In this document: positions 43,062 to 52,402 of the stretch, one piece after another
Numbering within the stretch: the stretch's first letter is position 1
Layout of the letters: every line of letters starts with the position of its first letter
Assembly: GCF_002742625.1 (NCBI RefSeq)
Contig: NZ_PEBF01000001.1
Span: 1,488,001-1,552,000 of the forward strand
Direction: 5' to 3'
Origin: Caulobacter sp. FWC2
Lineage (GTDB): Bacteria > Pseudomonadota > Alphaproteobacteria > Caulobacterales > Caulobacteraceae
Length of the DNA: 64,000 bases
The notes under the pieces: model-generated
The model's input: the letters and a program-made list of their open reading frames with translations, nothing else
Databases searched by the model: none
What the model was told of the DNA's origin: nothing
Translations under genes and position numbers: made by a program

Positions 43062-43981
43062 TGCCGCGCGTCACGATCATGATCCCGACACAGCGGCGCC
43101 CCGACGGCCTGTCCGTCGCGGCGCGTTCGGTGCTCGGCCAGACCGGCGTCGACTTCGCCGCGCTGGAACTCGTGATCGTCGACAATGACCAGGTCCCGTC
43201 CGCCAAGCCCGTCGCCGACGACCTCGCCAAGACCTCGCCGTTCCCGGTGATTTACGTCCATGAAAAGCGCCCCGGCGTCGCCTTCGCCCGCAACGCCGGC
43301 ATGGCCCGCGCCTCGGGCGACTTCATCGCCTTCCTGGACGATGACGAGGAGGCCCCGGCTGGCTGGCTGGCGGCCCTGTTGGCGGCCCAGGTTCGCTACG
43401 ACGCGGACGTGGTGTTCGGACCGGTGAAGACCTGCGCGCCGGACCACATCGTCGCGCACCGCGACTATCTGGAGCGCTTCTTCTCGCGCGAAGGCCCGGC
43501 CGAGCCTGGAATCCTGGATCACTATTATGGCTGCGGCGACAGCCTGATCCGCCGCGCCGCCCTGCCGGATCCGGTCGCGCCGTTCGCGGTCGAGCGCAAC
43601 CATATCGGCGGCGAGGACGACATGCTGTTCGGCCATATGAAGGCCGCCGGCGCGCGCTTTGCCTGGGAGCCCGCGGCCTGGGTCTGGGAAGAGCCTGTGC
43701 CCAGCCGCATGAACCTTCGCTACACGATCGCCCGCGCCTTCGCTTATGGCCAGGGCCCGACCTCGCACTGCGCGGCGGCGACGCCGCGCGACACTCTGGG
43801 CGTCGCCCGCTGGATGGTCATTGGCCTGGGCCAGGCCGCCGCCTTTGGCCTGCTGGCGGGCTTCAAGTGGCTGACCCGCGCCAAGGATCGCGCCGAATGG
43901 CTGGACCGCGCCGCGCGGGGCCTGGGCAAGACCCTCTGGTGGGGCCCCTTCAAGATCCATTTCTACGGGAGGACCGCATGA
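43061..43981 (+). CDS. hfsL: Family-2 glycosyltransferase, probable HfsL
   Basis: A 306-residue inverting GT-A enzyme. It has the nucleotide-sugar binding start (PRVTIMIPTQRRPDGL), ELVIVDNDQ, the AFARNAGMARASGDFIAFLDDDEEA segment containing the DDD metal-binding motif, and a C-terminal amphipathic/hydrophobic stretch that could attach it to the membrane. Neighbourhood and position relative to the maltose locus match the glycosyltransferase called hfsL in C. crescentus (CC_2277, from memory), which is needed for holdfast polysaccharide. It overlaps both its neighbours (TGATG and ATGA). Confidence 0.8.
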   Translation: MPRVTIMIPTQRRPDGLSVAARSVLGQTGVDFAALELVIVDNDQVPSAKPVADDLAKTSPFPVIYVHEKRPGVAFARNAGMARASGDFIAFLDDDEEAPAGWLAALLAAQVRYDADVVFGPVKTCAPDHIVAHRDYLERFFSREGPAEPGILDHYYGCGDSLIRRAALPDPVAPFAVERNHIGGEDDMLFGHMKAAGARFAWEPAAWVWEEPVPSRMNLRYTIARAFAYGQGPTSHCAAATPRDTLGVARWMVIGLGQAAAFGLLAGFKWLTRAKDRAEWLDRAARGLGKTLWWGPFKIHFYGRTA

Positions 43982-44892
43982 GCGTGATCACCGACTGGAC
44001 GGCGGACAAGGCCAAGGCCTTCGGCCGCGAGAACCTGATGTTCAAGCACGCCCTGCACGAGCGTCCGATGTTCGACGACGAGGGTCTGGCGCGCCTGCTG
44101 GACCAGTATCCGCGCGACAAGCTGGGCGTCTTCACCATGGGCGAGGACCCCAAGGCCTGGACCACCTGGCGCAAGGGCTCGGCCGGCAATCTGACGGGCG
44201 ACCAACTGCTGGAAGGGGCCAAGACCGGCCGCATCTGGCTGAACCTGCGCCAGACCAACGACCTCGTGCCGGAATACGCCGCCCTGGCCGACGAAATCTT
44301 CGCCGACAAGGAAGCCCACGTCCCAGGCCTGAAGACCTTCAAGCGCGACGTCGGCATGCTGATCTCCAGCGCCAACGCCCAGGTCTTCTACCATCTGGAC
44401 GTGCCGCTGGTGTCGCTGTGGCAGATCCGCGGCGAGAAGAAGGTCTGGGTCTATCCGGTGGCCGACCCCTATGTCGGCGACCTGGCCCTGGAGAAGATCG
44501 TCCTGCGCGAGACCGCCGAGCAGTTCGCCTTCGAGCCTGAGTGGGACAAGGGCGCGCACGAGGTGAGCCTGACGCCGGGCAACATGGTCACCTGGAAGCA
44601 GAACGCTCCGCACCGGATCGAGAACGGGCCGATGCTGAACGTCTCGATCTCGATCGAATTTATGACCCCGCCGGCGCTGATGCGGGCCAATGTCATCTAC
44701 GCCAACGGCGTGCTGCGCCGTCGCATGGGCATGAGCCCGCGCGTGCAGAGCGGTTTTGGACCCAAGGCGCTGGGCAAGCTGGCCGTGGCGCGCGGGGCCA
44801 AGGCCTTGGGTCTGCAGACGCCGCACGTGCGCCACCTGCCGATCACCTTCGGCCTGGATGCGGCGCGGCCGGGCGTTTTGGTCGAGCGCTGA
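43978..44892 (+). CDS. Cupin-like domain protein, third gene of the hfsL operon
   Basis: A 304-residue protein with a JmjC/cupin-like core: NAQVFYHLDVPLVSLWQIRGEKKVWVYP has the HxD metal-binding pair, and MVTWKQNAPHRIENGPMLNVSIS supplies the distal His. These features are typical of cupin_8-like Fe(II) enzymes that accompany glycosyltransferases. It starts inside the end of the hfsL gene (ATGA), so the same transcript makes both. Its substrate is unknown; a role in modifying or regulating polysaccharide synthesis is inferred from coupling alone. Confidence 0.75.
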   Translation: MSVITDWTADKAKAFGRENLMFKHALHERPMFDDEGLARLLDQYPRDKLGVFTMGEDPKAWTTWRKGSAGNLTGDQLLEGAKTGRIWLNLRQTNDLVPEYAALADEIFADKEAHVPGLKTFKRDVGMLISSANAQVFYHLDVPLVSLWQIRGEKKVWVYPVADPYVGDLALEKIVLRETAEQFAFEPEWDKGAHEVSLTPGNMVTWKQNAPHRIENGPMLNVSISIEFMTPPALMRANVIYANGVLRRRMGMSPRVQSGFGPKALGKLAVARGAKALGLQTPHVRHLPITFGLDAARPGVLVER

Positions 44893-44959
44893 GGATCCTG
44901 CCCCAGCAGGGGGGATCTAAGTCTTGCCGACCGTCGATCTTTGCCGCACTGCTTAGCCA

Positions 44960-45484
44960 ATGAGTAAAGCGGTTACGATCGAATTGGGCGAGGGCGCCGA
45001 GCACGACGCCCGGGCCCTGCGCGACGCCTTTGGATGCTTCACGACCGGGGTGACCGTGATCACCACCATCTGCGACGACGGGCGCAGGGTCGGGCTGACG
45101 GCCAATTCCTTCACCTCCGTGTCGCTGGACCCGCCGCTGGCGCTGGTCTGCGTGGATCTGAAGTCGTCCAGCCTGTCGTCTCTGGACGCGGCCGGCCGCT
45201 GGGCGGTCAATGTGCTGCACGCCGAGCACCAGACCCTGGCCCGCCAGTTTGTCCAGAAGGACACCGACCGCTTCGCGGGGATCGAGACCGAGACCTGGCG
45301 CACGGGGGTGCCGATCCTGCCGGGCTGCATGGCCAATTTCGAGTGCGAGACGCACCACGTCTTCGACGCCGGCGACCACCGTGTCTATGTCGGACGGGTG
45401 GTCAAGTTGCGCTACGACCCCGACCACGAGCCGCTGGTCTATCTGCAAGGCCGGTTCCGTCGCGTCCACGTGGACGCCGAGTAG
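44960..45484 (+). CDS. Flavin reductase family protein
   Basis: A 174-residue FMN-binding flavin reductase-like protein: ALRDAFGCFTTGVTVITT, VGLTANSFTSVSLDPPLALVCV, a conserved FAG..W stretch and HHVFDAGDHRVYVGRVVKL. These proteins supply reduced flavin to monooxygenases. No partner oxygenase is present next to it; the next gene is methylmalonate-semialdehyde dehydrogenase 67 bases downstream. Confidence 0.85.
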   Translation: MSKAVTIELGEGAEHDARALRDAFGCFTTGVTVITTICDDGRRVGLTANSFTSVSLDPPLALVCVDLKSSSLSSLDAAGRWAVNVLHAEHQTLARQFVQKDTDRFAGIETETWRTGVPILPGCMANFECETHHVFDAGDHRVYVGRVVKLRYDPDHEPLVYLQGRFRRVHVDAE

Positions 45485-45551
45485 GATTTCGCGCGATACG
45501 GCGCGAACCTTGGATGCTATTGACGCGCAAAACAGCGTTAGGGAGCGCATC

Positions 45552-47048
45552 ATGCGAGATATCGCCCATTTCGTGAACGGTCAGACCCTGACCGGGGCCT
45601 CCGGCCGCTTCGGCGACGTCTTCAACCCCAACACCGGCGAGGTCCAGGCGCGCGTCCAGTTCGCGACCGACGCCGAACTCGACGCCGCCGTGCAGCTCGC
45701 CGCCAAGGCGCAGATCGGTTGGGCCGCCACCAACCCGCAGCGCCGCGCCCGGGTGATGTTCGAGTTCAAGCGCCTGATCGAGCGCGACATGAACACCCTG
45801 GCCGAGATCCTGTCGTCCGAGCACGGCAAGGTCATCGCCGACAGCAAGGGCGATATCCAGCGCGGCCTGGAAGTCATCGAGTTCGCCTGCGGCATCCCCC
45901 ACATCCTGAAGGGCGAATACACCGAAGGCGCGGGGCCCGGCATCGACGTCTATTCGATGCGCCAGCCGCTGGGCGTCTGCGCGGGCATAACGCCGTTCAA
46001 CTTTCCCGCCATGATCCCGATGTGGATGTTCGGCATCAGCATCGCGGTGGGCAACACCTTCATCCTCAAGCCTTCGGAGAAGGATCCGACGGTGCCGGTC
46101 AAGCTGGCCGAGCTGATGATGGAAGCCGGGGCGCCCGCCGGTGTGCTGAACGTCGTGCATGGCGATAAGAGCGCCGTTGACGCCATCCTGACCCATCCGC
46201 TGATCCGCGCGGTCAGCTTCGTCGGCAGCTCCGACATCGCCCACTACGTCTACCAGACCGGCACGGCCCATGGGAAACGCGTGCAGGCCATGGGCGGCGC
46301 CAAGAACCATGGCATCGTCCTGCCCGACGCCGACCTGGACCAGGTGGTCAAGGACCTGTCGGGCGCGGCCTTCGGCTCGGCCGGCGAGCGCTGCATGGCC
46401 CTGCCGGTGGTGGTGCCGGTGGGCAAGGCCACCGCCGACGAGCTACGCGAGCGCATGGTCGCCGAGATCGCGACCCTGAAGGTCGGCGTCTCCACCGACC
46501 TCGACGCCCACTACGGCCCGGTGGTCACCGCCGCGCATCGCGACAAGATCGCCGACTACATCCGCATCGGCCAGGAAGAGGGCGCCGAACTCGTGGTCGA
46601 CGGCCGCGACTTCCAGCTGCAGGGCTTCGAGAAGGGCTTCTTCATCGGCCCGTCGCTGTTCGATGGCGTCAAGAAGGGCATGAAGACCTACCAGGAGGAG
46701 ATCTTCGGCCCGGTGCTGCAGATCGTCCGCGCCGACAGCTTCGAGGAGGCCGTGGCCCTGCCGTCGGAACACCAGTACGGCAACGGCGTCGCCATCTTCA
46801 CCCGCAACGGCCGCGCCGCCCGCGAGTTCGCCGCCAGCGTCAATGTCGGCATGGTCGGCATCAACGTGCCAATCCCGGTGCCGGTCGCCTATCACACCTT
46901 CGGCGGCTGGAAGCGCTCGGCCTTTGGCGACACCAATCAGCACGGCGTCGAGGGCGTGAAGTTCTACACCAAGGTCAAGACGGTGACTGCCCGCTGGCCC
47001 GAAGGCGAGGTGGGGGACTCCAGCTTCGTCATTCCAACGATGAAGTAG
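45552..47048 (+). CDS. mmsA: Methylmalonate-semialdehyde dehydrogenase, CoA-acylating
   Basis: NAD- and CoA-dependent oxidation of (methyl)malonate semialdehyde in valine, inositol and beta-alanine catabolism. The 498-residue aldehyde dehydrogenase has FNPNTGEVQARV at the start, GITPFNFPAMIPMWM, FVGSSDIAHYVYQTG in the coenzyme fold and the catalytic Cys in FGSAGERCMAL. The GERCMA motif and the replacement of the usual general-base Glu region (GGAKNHGIV) are specific to MMSDH. A GGGAG lies a few bases before the ATG. Length is normal. Confidence 0.93.
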   Translation: MRDIAHFVNGQTLTGASGRFGDVFNPNTGEVQARVQFATDAELDAAVQLAAKAQIGWAATNPQRRARVMFEFKRLIERDMNTLAEILSSEHGKVIADSKGDIQRGLEVIEFACGIPHILKGEYTEGAGPGIDVYSMRQPLGVCAGITPFNFPAMIPMWMFGISIAVGNTFILKPSEKDPTVPVKLAELMMEAGAPAGVLNVVHGDKSAVDAILTHPLIRAVSFVGSSDIAHYVYQTGTAHGKRVQAMGGAKNHGIVLPDADLDQVVKDLSGAAFGSAGERCMALPVVVPVGKATADELRERMVAEIATLKVGVSTDLDAHYGPVVTAAHRDKIADYIRIGQEEGAELVVDGRDFQLQGFEKGFFIGPSLFDGVKKGMKTYQEEIFGPVLQIVRADSFEEAVALPSEHQYGNGVAIFTRNGRAAREFAASVNVGMVGINVPIPVPVAYHTFGGWKRSAFGDTNQHGVEGVKFYTKVKTVTARWPEGEVGDSSFVIPTMK

Positions 47049-47066
47049 GTCTCTAGGGGGGCGGTG

Positions 47067-48050
47067 ATGCGCGGTCTGGTTCGACGATCCTTCCTGTCCA
47101 TCGCCGCCGTCGGGCTCCTGGCGCCGGTCGCTCTGGCGCAGACGCCCCTTTTGGCGAAAGCCGAGTGGGCCGCTATCGGCCAGTACGGCGACAAGGCCGC
47201 GCCCTTCACCGTCTTCGAGAAGGACAAGGCGCTGTACATCGACGGCGAGGGCTTCAAGTCCGCACGGCTGACGGCGTCGGGCGGGGGTCGCTACGCGATC
47301 GTCGGTGGAGGGGAACTAGCGCTTGAGAGCGGTGCGGTGCGCCTGAACGGCAAGATCCTGGCCTTCCACGACTTCGGGGCCGAGACGCGCGAGCGCATCC
47401 ACAAGGCGGTGCGCGCCGATCCGGTCAGCCTTCGCCAACGGGCCCTGGCCGCTGCGCCGCCGGCCGAGCCGGGCGAGTTTCTGCCGTCCGACCTGGTCGA
47501 CGTGACGACCATCGATCCGGGCATAAGGCTCGACATCCGCTATGCGGGTCCGGACAACTTCATGGGCATCCCGCTCTACGAGACGCCAGCGGCCTATATG
47601 CAGCGGCCGGCCGCCGAAGCCCTCGGGCGGATCCACAAGGCGCTGGCGGCCAAGGGCTATGGCCTGCTGATCCACGACGCCTACCGGCCCTGGTACGTGA
47701 CCTGGATGTTCTGGGAGGCCACCCCGCCCGAGGACCACGTGTTCGTCGCCGATCCAGCCCAGGGCTCGCGGCACAATCGCGGCTGCGCGGTCGACCTGAC
47801 CCTGTACGACCTCAAGACCGGCCAGGCCGTCGAAATGCCCGGCGGCTACGATGAGTTCTCGACCCGCTCCTACGCCGACTTCGTGGGCGGCACGACGGCG
47901 CAGCGGGCCCGGCGGGCCATCCTGCGCCAGGCGATGGAGGCCGAGGGCTTCACCGTCTATCCCGAGGAGTGGTGGCACTTCGACTACCGCGACTATCGCC
48001 GCTACCCGATCGGCACGAAGACCTTCACGGAGCTGGGGGCGGGGCGCTAG
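47067..48050 (+). CDS. VanX-like D-alanyl-D-alanine dipeptidase (M15D) with N-terminal extension
   Basis: Exported 327-residue protein with a signal peptide (VALAQT), an extra N-terminal domain of about 100 residues, and an M15D catalytic domain. Motifs are LDIRYAGPDNFMGIPLYE, HDAYRPWYVTWMFW, SRHNRGCAVDLTLYD (zinc His and Asp) and EEWWHFDYRD (catalytic Glu and zinc His). The N-terminal domain (ALYIDGEGFKSARLTASGGGRYAI) is not needed for VanX activity and resembles small beta domains fused to other exported Caulobacter enzymes. In a bacterium with ordinary D-Ala-D-Ala peptidoglycan it probably serves cell-wall peptide salvage rather than vancomycin resistance. GTG at 47064 is an alternative start. 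Confidence 0.85.
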   Translation: MRGLVRRSFLSIAAVGLLAPVALAQTPLLAKAEWAAIGQYGDKAAPFTVFEKDKALYIDGEGFKSARLTASGGGRYAIVGGGELALESGAVRLNGKILAFHDFGAETRERIHKAVRADPVSLRQRALAAAPPAEPGEFLPSDLVDVTTIDPGIRLDIRYAGPDNFMGIPLYETPAAYMQRPAAEALGRIHKALAAKGYGLLIHDAYRPWYVTWMFWEATPPEDHVFVADPAQGSRHNRGCAVDLTLYDLKTGQAVEMPGGYDEFSTRSYADFVGGTTAQRARRAILRQAMEAEGFTVYPEEWWHFDYRDYRRYPIGTKTFTELGAGR

Positions 48051-48068
48051 GTCCGCTTGTGACGAGTT

Positions 48069-48794
48069 TCAGTCCCTCGGACGCCAAGCCAATACATCGG
48101 CGCTGTGGCCGACCCCGGTCTTGGCGCACATCGACTTGATCGGGCACGCGCCGCATTTCGGACCCTCATGCGGGCACAGCATCTGGCCCAGGCCGCGCTT
48201 CAACAGCCAGTGCAGTTCGAACAGGTCGTCGGCGGTCCAGGTGTCCGGCGCAAGGGCCATCAGCGTGTGGTAGGCCTGGGTCGTGTCGCCCGCGCCGACC
48301 AGGCCGACGCGCTTGGCGACGCGGTGGACGTGGGTGTCGACCACCAGGCTGCGCATCGCCAGGTCGCTGAAGTTCAGCACGCAGGCGGCGACCTTGACGC
48401 CCACGCCGGGCAGGGCCTGCAACTCCCAGCGGGCCTGGTCGACCTCCAGGGTCTTGAGGTGGTTCAGCGACAGCCAGCCGACCTTGGCCTGGATCATCTT
48501 CAGGGCGGTGGTCAGGTGGCGGGCCTTGTCGGCGGGGAACGCGACGTCGTCGATGATCCGCGCCACCGCCGCGACCGGCGCCTGGGCCAGATCCTCCCAG
48601 CACTTGAACTCGGACCGCAGGCGCAGGAAGGCCGCCCACGAGACAGCGTCCTGGGTCCGGCCGCTGATCGACGACTTCACCAGTTGCGAGATCGGGTCCA
48701 TGCGCGCCACCGGCCGCTGCGGGCCGAATTCGCAGAGCAGGGCGTCGCGCACGCTTTCCAGCGGCGACCGGGCCAGGCCTAGGGACAGTTGCAT
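48069..48794 (-). CDS. Endonuclease III-like DNA glycosylase (HhH-GPD, 4Fe-4S)
   Basis: A 241-residue base-excision repair enzyme. It has the helix-hairpin-helix LPGVGVKVAACVLN with the catalytic Lys, the aspartate in VVDTHVHRVAKRVGL, and an iron-sulfur cluster motif C-x6-C-x2-C-x5-C near the C terminus (CPHEGPKCGACPIKSMC). This belongs to the endonuclease III superfamily but differs from canonical Nth, so it may be a second, specialised glycosylase. A perfect LexA box lies 18 bases upstream of its ATG, implying SOS control. The next gene upstream on the same strand ends 70 bases away. Confidence 0.88.
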   Translation of the reverse strand: MQLSLGLARSPLESVRDALLCEFGPQRPVARMDPISQLVKSSISGRTQDAVSWAAFLRLRSEFKCWEDLAQAPVAAVARIIDDVAFPADKARHLTTALKMIQAKVGWLSLNHLKTLEVDQARWELQALPGVGVKVAACVLNFSDLAMRSLVVDTHVHRVAKRVGLVGAGDTTQAYHTLMALAPDTWTADDLFELHWLLKRGLGQMLCPHEGPKCGACPIKSMCAKTGVGHSADVLAWRPRD

Positions 48795-48811
48795 GGGACC
48801 TCGCCGCGCAA

Positions 48812-48826
48812 GAACATAATGGGAAC
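48812..48826 (-). promoter_or_regulatory. LexA (SOS) box GTTC-N7-GTTC
   Basis: On the minus strand the sequence reads GTTC-CCATTAT-GTTC, an exact match to the alphaproteobacterial LexA site. It lies 18 bases before the ATG of the endonuclease III-like gene, where bound LexA would block transcription. The overlapping CATAATG/CATTATG dyad (48815-48832) is part of the same element. Confidence 0.75.
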
Positions 48827-48864
48827 ATTATGCGCAGCGAACGGCGTTGTCCACAGGCGACGTG

Positions 48865-49431
48865 TTAGGGGCGGTAGCGACCCCACAGCGCCGTCACGCG
48901 GCGGCGCAGACGCTGGAAGGCCACGCGCGCGGGCGTCGGCGCCGGGTCGGTCGCCGGGCGCTCTTCCTCAGGCAGGGCGATGCCGACGAAGTTCGCGATC
49001 AGGTCGCGAAGTTCGGGTTCCTGCACGGCGAGGGCGGCCTCGACCGGGGTCATCCAGTCCAGCGTGCGCTGGCCCTTCTCCGGCCAGGCCTCGAGTTCGC
49101 CGGTGACCTCCATCGGATAGACGTCGACCTTGACCAGCCGCGCCGCGCCGCTCTTCAGCTTCTTGAGGTACTCGTACTCGCCGATCGGCTGATCGTCGAT
49201 CACGCCCACGAGGCCGGCTTCTTCATAGGCTTCCTGGGCGGCGGCGGCGTGGTCGGCCTTGTCCTTCATCGGCCAGCCCTTGGGGATCACCCAGCGGCGG
49301 GTCTCGCGCGACGAGACCAGCAGGACGCGCAGGGCGTCGCCCTCGCCCCGCCAGGGCAAGGCCGCGACCTGGCGGCGCTTGCCGCCGCCGCCCGGCTTGC
49401 CTGATCCCGTATTGCCACTCGCCCTTGCCAC
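48865..49431 (-). CDS. Nudix hydrolase
   Basis: A 188-residue Nudix protein. The Nudix box region is GWPMKDKADHAAAAQEAYEEAGL: the REUxEExGU end is present as QEAYEEAG, but the upstream Glu is replaced by Lys and the Arg by Gln. This variant (KGWPMK...AYEEAG) is common in an alphaproteobacterial subgroup related to diphosphoinositol-polyphosphate phosphohydrolases. The GTG at 49431 is used as start; the frame is open to 49887 but the upstream part is unlike protein. Substrate unknown. Confidence 0.8.
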   Translation of the reverse strand: MARASGNTGSGKPGGGGKRRQVAALPWRGEGDALRVLLVSSRETRRWVIPKGWPMKDKADHAAAAQEAYEEAGLVGVIDDQPIGEYEYLKKLKSGAARLVKVDVYPMEVTGELEAWPEKGQRTLDWMTPVEAALAVQEPELRDLIANFVGIALPEEERPATDPAPTPARVAFQRLRRRVTALWGRYRP

Positions 49432-49737
49432 GTCACCCAATCCCAAGCCCGCGAACCGCGTAGTCCGCCTGTTCCGCGAATTCCAGCCACGCAGGATAGT
49501 GGCCCCTGTCGCCCGAGTCGTCGCGTTGAACGTTGGTGCGACAACTCGAGCGCGCTCCGCGTGCGGAGTCGCGTCGATGGATATCGTCTGTGAACGGATC
49601 GACTCCCCAGGGTCGAGGTGAAGACCACGCGCGGGCGCGGGTGTCAAATTCGTTTGCCAGTTTCGCCGAACAGGGGTCGCGCGCCAAGTCTCGCTGAGGC
49701 AGGATCGCGCCCGTTCACTAGGGATCGGAGCCGCGTC
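49432..49737. other. Intergenic region between Nudix and oxidoreductase genes
   Basis: A 306-base divergent promoter region. It contains a short dyad CTCCGC-GT-GCGGAG (49555-49568). I see no other recognisable element and no convincing small ORF. Confidence 0.5.
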
Positions 49738-50202
49738 ATGGCCTTCACGCTGACCGTCAACGGAGAGACCCGCACGGCCGATGTCGATGGCGACACCCCC
49801 TTGCTGTGGGTGCTGCGCGACACGCTGGGCCTGGTCGGGGCCAGGTTCGGCTGCGGGGCGGCCCTGTGCGGGGCCTGCACGGTGCATCTGAACGGCGCGC
49901 CGGTCCGGGCCTGCGTTACGCCGGTCAGCCGGGTGGGCGAGCGGGCGGTGACCACGATCGAGGGCGTCGGCAAAAGCCCGGTCGGGGCCAAGGTCCAGGA
50001 GGCCTGGAAGGCGATCGACGTGCCCCAGTGCGGCTACTGTCAGGCTGGCCAGATCATGTCGGCCACGGCGCTGCTGACGGCCAAGCCCAAGCCGACCGAC
50101 GCCGAGATCGAGGCGGCCATGAACGGCAACCTCTGCCGCTGCGCGACCTATCTGCGGGTCAAGAAGGCGATCAAGGCCGCGTCCGGCCAGGTGGAGGTCT
50201 GA
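49738..50202 (+). CDS. (2Fe-2S) subunit of an isoquinoline 1-oxidoreductase-type molybdenum enzyme
   Basis: A 154-residue electron-transfer subunit with two [2Fe-2S] clusters. The plant-type cluster is [17 protein letters not shown] and the second is [11 protein letters not shown] ... [11 protein letters not shown]. This is the small (alpha) subunit of IorAB-like aldehyde/heterocycle oxidoreductases of the xanthine oxidase family. It is two bases from the large subunit gene, so they form an operon. The genuine substrate cannot be inferred; such pairs are often annotated as isoquinoline oxidoreductase but act on aldehydes. Confidence 0.92.
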   Translation: MAFTLTVNGETRTADVDGDTPLLWVLRDTLGLVGARFGCGAALCGACTVHLNGAPVRACVTPVSRVGERAVTTIEGVGKSPVGAKVQEAWKAIDVPQCGYCQAGQIMSATALLTAKPKPTDAEIEAAMNGNLCRCATYLRVKKAIKAASGQVEV

Positions 50203-50204
50203 TC

Positions 50205-52370
50205 ATGGACGGCGAACTCGTACGCGATCCCACCCGTCGCTTCGTCCTGAAAAGCGGCGCGGCCGTCGGCGGCGGCCTGTTGCTCAGCTTCACCATGGCT
50301 ACTGAAGGCCGCGCGGCCGGCGGTCAGGTCAACGCCTATGTCCGCATCGCGCCGGACGGCAAGGTGATCATCGCGTCCAAGGTTCCGGAGGTGGGGCAGG
50401 GCATCAAGACGGCCCTGCCGATGTTGATCGCCGAGGAGCTGGACGTCGCGTGGTCGTCGGTGACGGTCGAGCAGGCCCTGGCCAACGCCAAGGTCTATGG
50501 CCGCCAGGTGGCCGGCGGTAGCATGGCCACGACCCTGGAATATGACGGCCTGCGCCGGGTCGGCGCGACCGTGCGGGCGCTGCTGATCCAGGCCGCCGCC
50601 ACGCGCTGGAACGTGCCGGTCGAGAGCTGCTCGACCGAGCCGGGCTTCGTGATTTCGGGCAAGAACCGCGCGGGCTATGGCGAGTTGGTCGAAGCCGCCG
50701 CCGCCCTGACGCCGCCCGATCCCAAGACCCTTGTCCTGAAAGACCCGAAGGCCTTCCGGATCATCGGCCAGAGCCACAAGAGCCAGAACCTCGACGCCAT
50801 CACCACGGGTCAGTCGCTGTACGGGATCGACGTCGTCGTGCCGGGCATGCTGTTCGCGACCTTCGTCAAGGCGCCGGTCTACGGGGCCAAGGTGGCCAGC
50901 GTCGACCTCGCCCCGGCCAAGGCGGTGAAGGGCGTGCGCGACGCCTTCGTCATCGAGGGCGGGACCAACCTGAACGGCCTGCTGCCCGGCGTGGCGGTGG
51001 TGGCCGACAGCTGGTGGGCGGCGCGCAAGGGCCGCAACGCTCTGGAGATCCAGTGGGCCGAGCACCCGACCGCCGCCCAATCCAGCACCGGCTTCGCCGC
51101 CAAGGCCGCCGAGCTGGCCAAGGCTCCGCCGCAACGCACCGACCGTTCGGACGGCGATGTCGACGCGGCCCTGAAGGGCGCGACCAAGGTGGTGTCGGCG
51201 ACCTATAGCTATCCCTTCATCGCCCACGCGCCGCTGGAGCCGCAGAACTGCACCGCCAGCGTCAAGGATGGGAAAGTGGAGATCTGGGCTCCGACCCAGA
51301 ACCCGGAGCCCGGCCGCAAGCTGGTCGCCGCCGCGCTGAACGTCCCGGAAGAGGCGATCATCATCCATCTGGTCCGAGGCGGCGGCGGTTTCGGCCGGCG
51401 GCTGAACAACGACTACATGGTCGAGGCGGCGGCGATCGCGGCCAAGGCCGGCGCCCCGGTCAAGCTGATCTGGACGCGCGAAGACGACACGCGCCACGAC
51501 TTCTACCGGCCAGGCGCCTGGCACAACCTGACCGCCGGCCTCGACGCCTCCGGCAAGGTCACAGCCTGGAAGGACCACTTCGTCAGCTTCGGCGAGGGCG
51601 ACAAGTTCGCGCCCAGCTGCGGTTTCAACGCCACCCAGTTCCCGTGCCGGGCGGTGGACAATTACCGCGTCGACGTCTCGGTCATGCCGCTGGGGATGCC
51701 GACCGGACCGCTGCGGGCGCCGGGCAACAACGCCTTCGGCTTCGTGCTGCAGAGCTTCACCGACGAGCTCGCCGTCGCCGCCGGCAAGGACCCGATCGCC
51801 TTCCGTCGCGAGTTGCTGGGCGAGCCGCGCCTGCTCGGCGAGGCGGGCAAGGGCGACAGTTTCCATACCGGCCGCATGCGCGGGGTGCTTGACCTGGTGG
51901 CCGAGAAGTCCGGCTGGGGCCGCAAGCTGCCCAAAGGCTCCGGCATGGGCGTCTCCTGCCACTACAGCCACCTGGGCTATGTGGCGGTGGTCATGCAGGT
52001 CACGGTCAAGGACGGCGCGCTGAAGATCGACAAGGTCTGGGCCGCCGCAGATGTCGGCCGCCAGATCGTCAATCCGAACGGAGCCGAGCAGCAGATGCAG
52101 GGCTCGATCCTGGACGCCATCGGCTCGACCCTGCGCCAGGAGATCACCTTCGAGAACGGAGCGGCCAAGCAGGGCAACTTCAACACCTTCCCGCTGTTGC
52201 GCATGGCCGATGCGCCCGAGGTCGAGGTGCATTTCAAGCTCTCGGACAACAATCCGACGGGCCTGGGCGAGCCAGCCTATCCGCCGACCCCGGCGGCGCT
52301 GTGCAACGCCATCTTCGCCGCCACCGGCAAGCGCATCCGCAGCTTGCCGATCGGCGACCAACTGGCCTAG
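50205..52370 (+). CDS. Molybdopterin-binding subunit of an isoquinoline 1-oxidoreductase-type enzyme
   Basis: The 721-residue large (beta) subunit. A twin-arginine signal ([19 protein letters not shown]) suggests export of the folded complex by the Tat pathway, as in other IorB-type proteins. Molybdopterin-binding motifs include [39 protein letters not shown] and the C-terminal [18 protein letters not shown] with the catalytic Glu. No separate FAD subunit or cytochrome gene is adjacent, so the electron acceptor is unknown. The stop is 32 bases before upp. Confidence 0.92.
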   Translation: MDGELVRDPTRRFVLKSGAAVGGGLLLSFTMATEGRAAGGQVNAYVRIAPDGKVIIASKVPEVGQGIKTALPMLIAEELDVAWSSVTVEQALANAKVYGRQVAGGSMATTLEYDGLRRVGATVRALLIQAAATRWNVPVESCSTEPGFVISGKNRAGYGELVEAAAALTPPDPKTLVLKDPKAFRIIGQSHKSQNLDAITTGQSLYGIDVVVPGMLFATFVKAPVYGAKVASVDLAPAKAVKGVRDAFVIEGGTNLNGLLPGVAVVADSWWAARKGRNALEIQWAEHPTAAQSSTGFAAKAAELAKAPPQRTDRSDGDVDAALKGATKVVSATYSYPFIAHAPLEPQNCTASVKDGKVEIWAPTQNPEPGRKLVAAALNVPEEAIIIHLVRGGGGFGRRLNNDYMVEAAAIAAKAGAPVKLIWTREDDTRHDFYRPGAWHNLTAGLDASGKVTAWKDHFVSFGEGDKFAPSCGFNATQFPCRAVDNYRVDVSVMPLGMPTGPLRAPGNNAFGFVLQSFTDELAVAAGKDPIAFRRELLGEPRLLGEAGKGDSFHTGRMRGVLDLVAEKSGWGRKLPKGSGMGVSCHYSHLGYVAVVMQVTVKDGALKIDKVWAAADVGRQIVNPNGAEQQMQGSILDAIGSTLRQEITFENGAAKQGNFNTFPLLRMADAPEVEVHFKLSDNNPTGLGEPAYPPTPAALCNAIFAATGKRIRSLPIGDQLA

Positions 52371-52402
52371 GAGCGGAGGGTATTTCTCAAGCGAGCGCCC
52401 TC

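Noticed and set aside
47067..48050. Vancomycin-resistance vanX gene
   Set aside because: No vanH, vanA or regulator genes are adjacent, and Gram-negative VanX-like dipeptidases usually serve peptide salvage.
50148..52361. 737-codon minus-strand frame opposite the molybdenum enzyme subunit
   Set aside because: Antisense shadow of the well-supported plus-strand gene; low-complexity composition and no domain.
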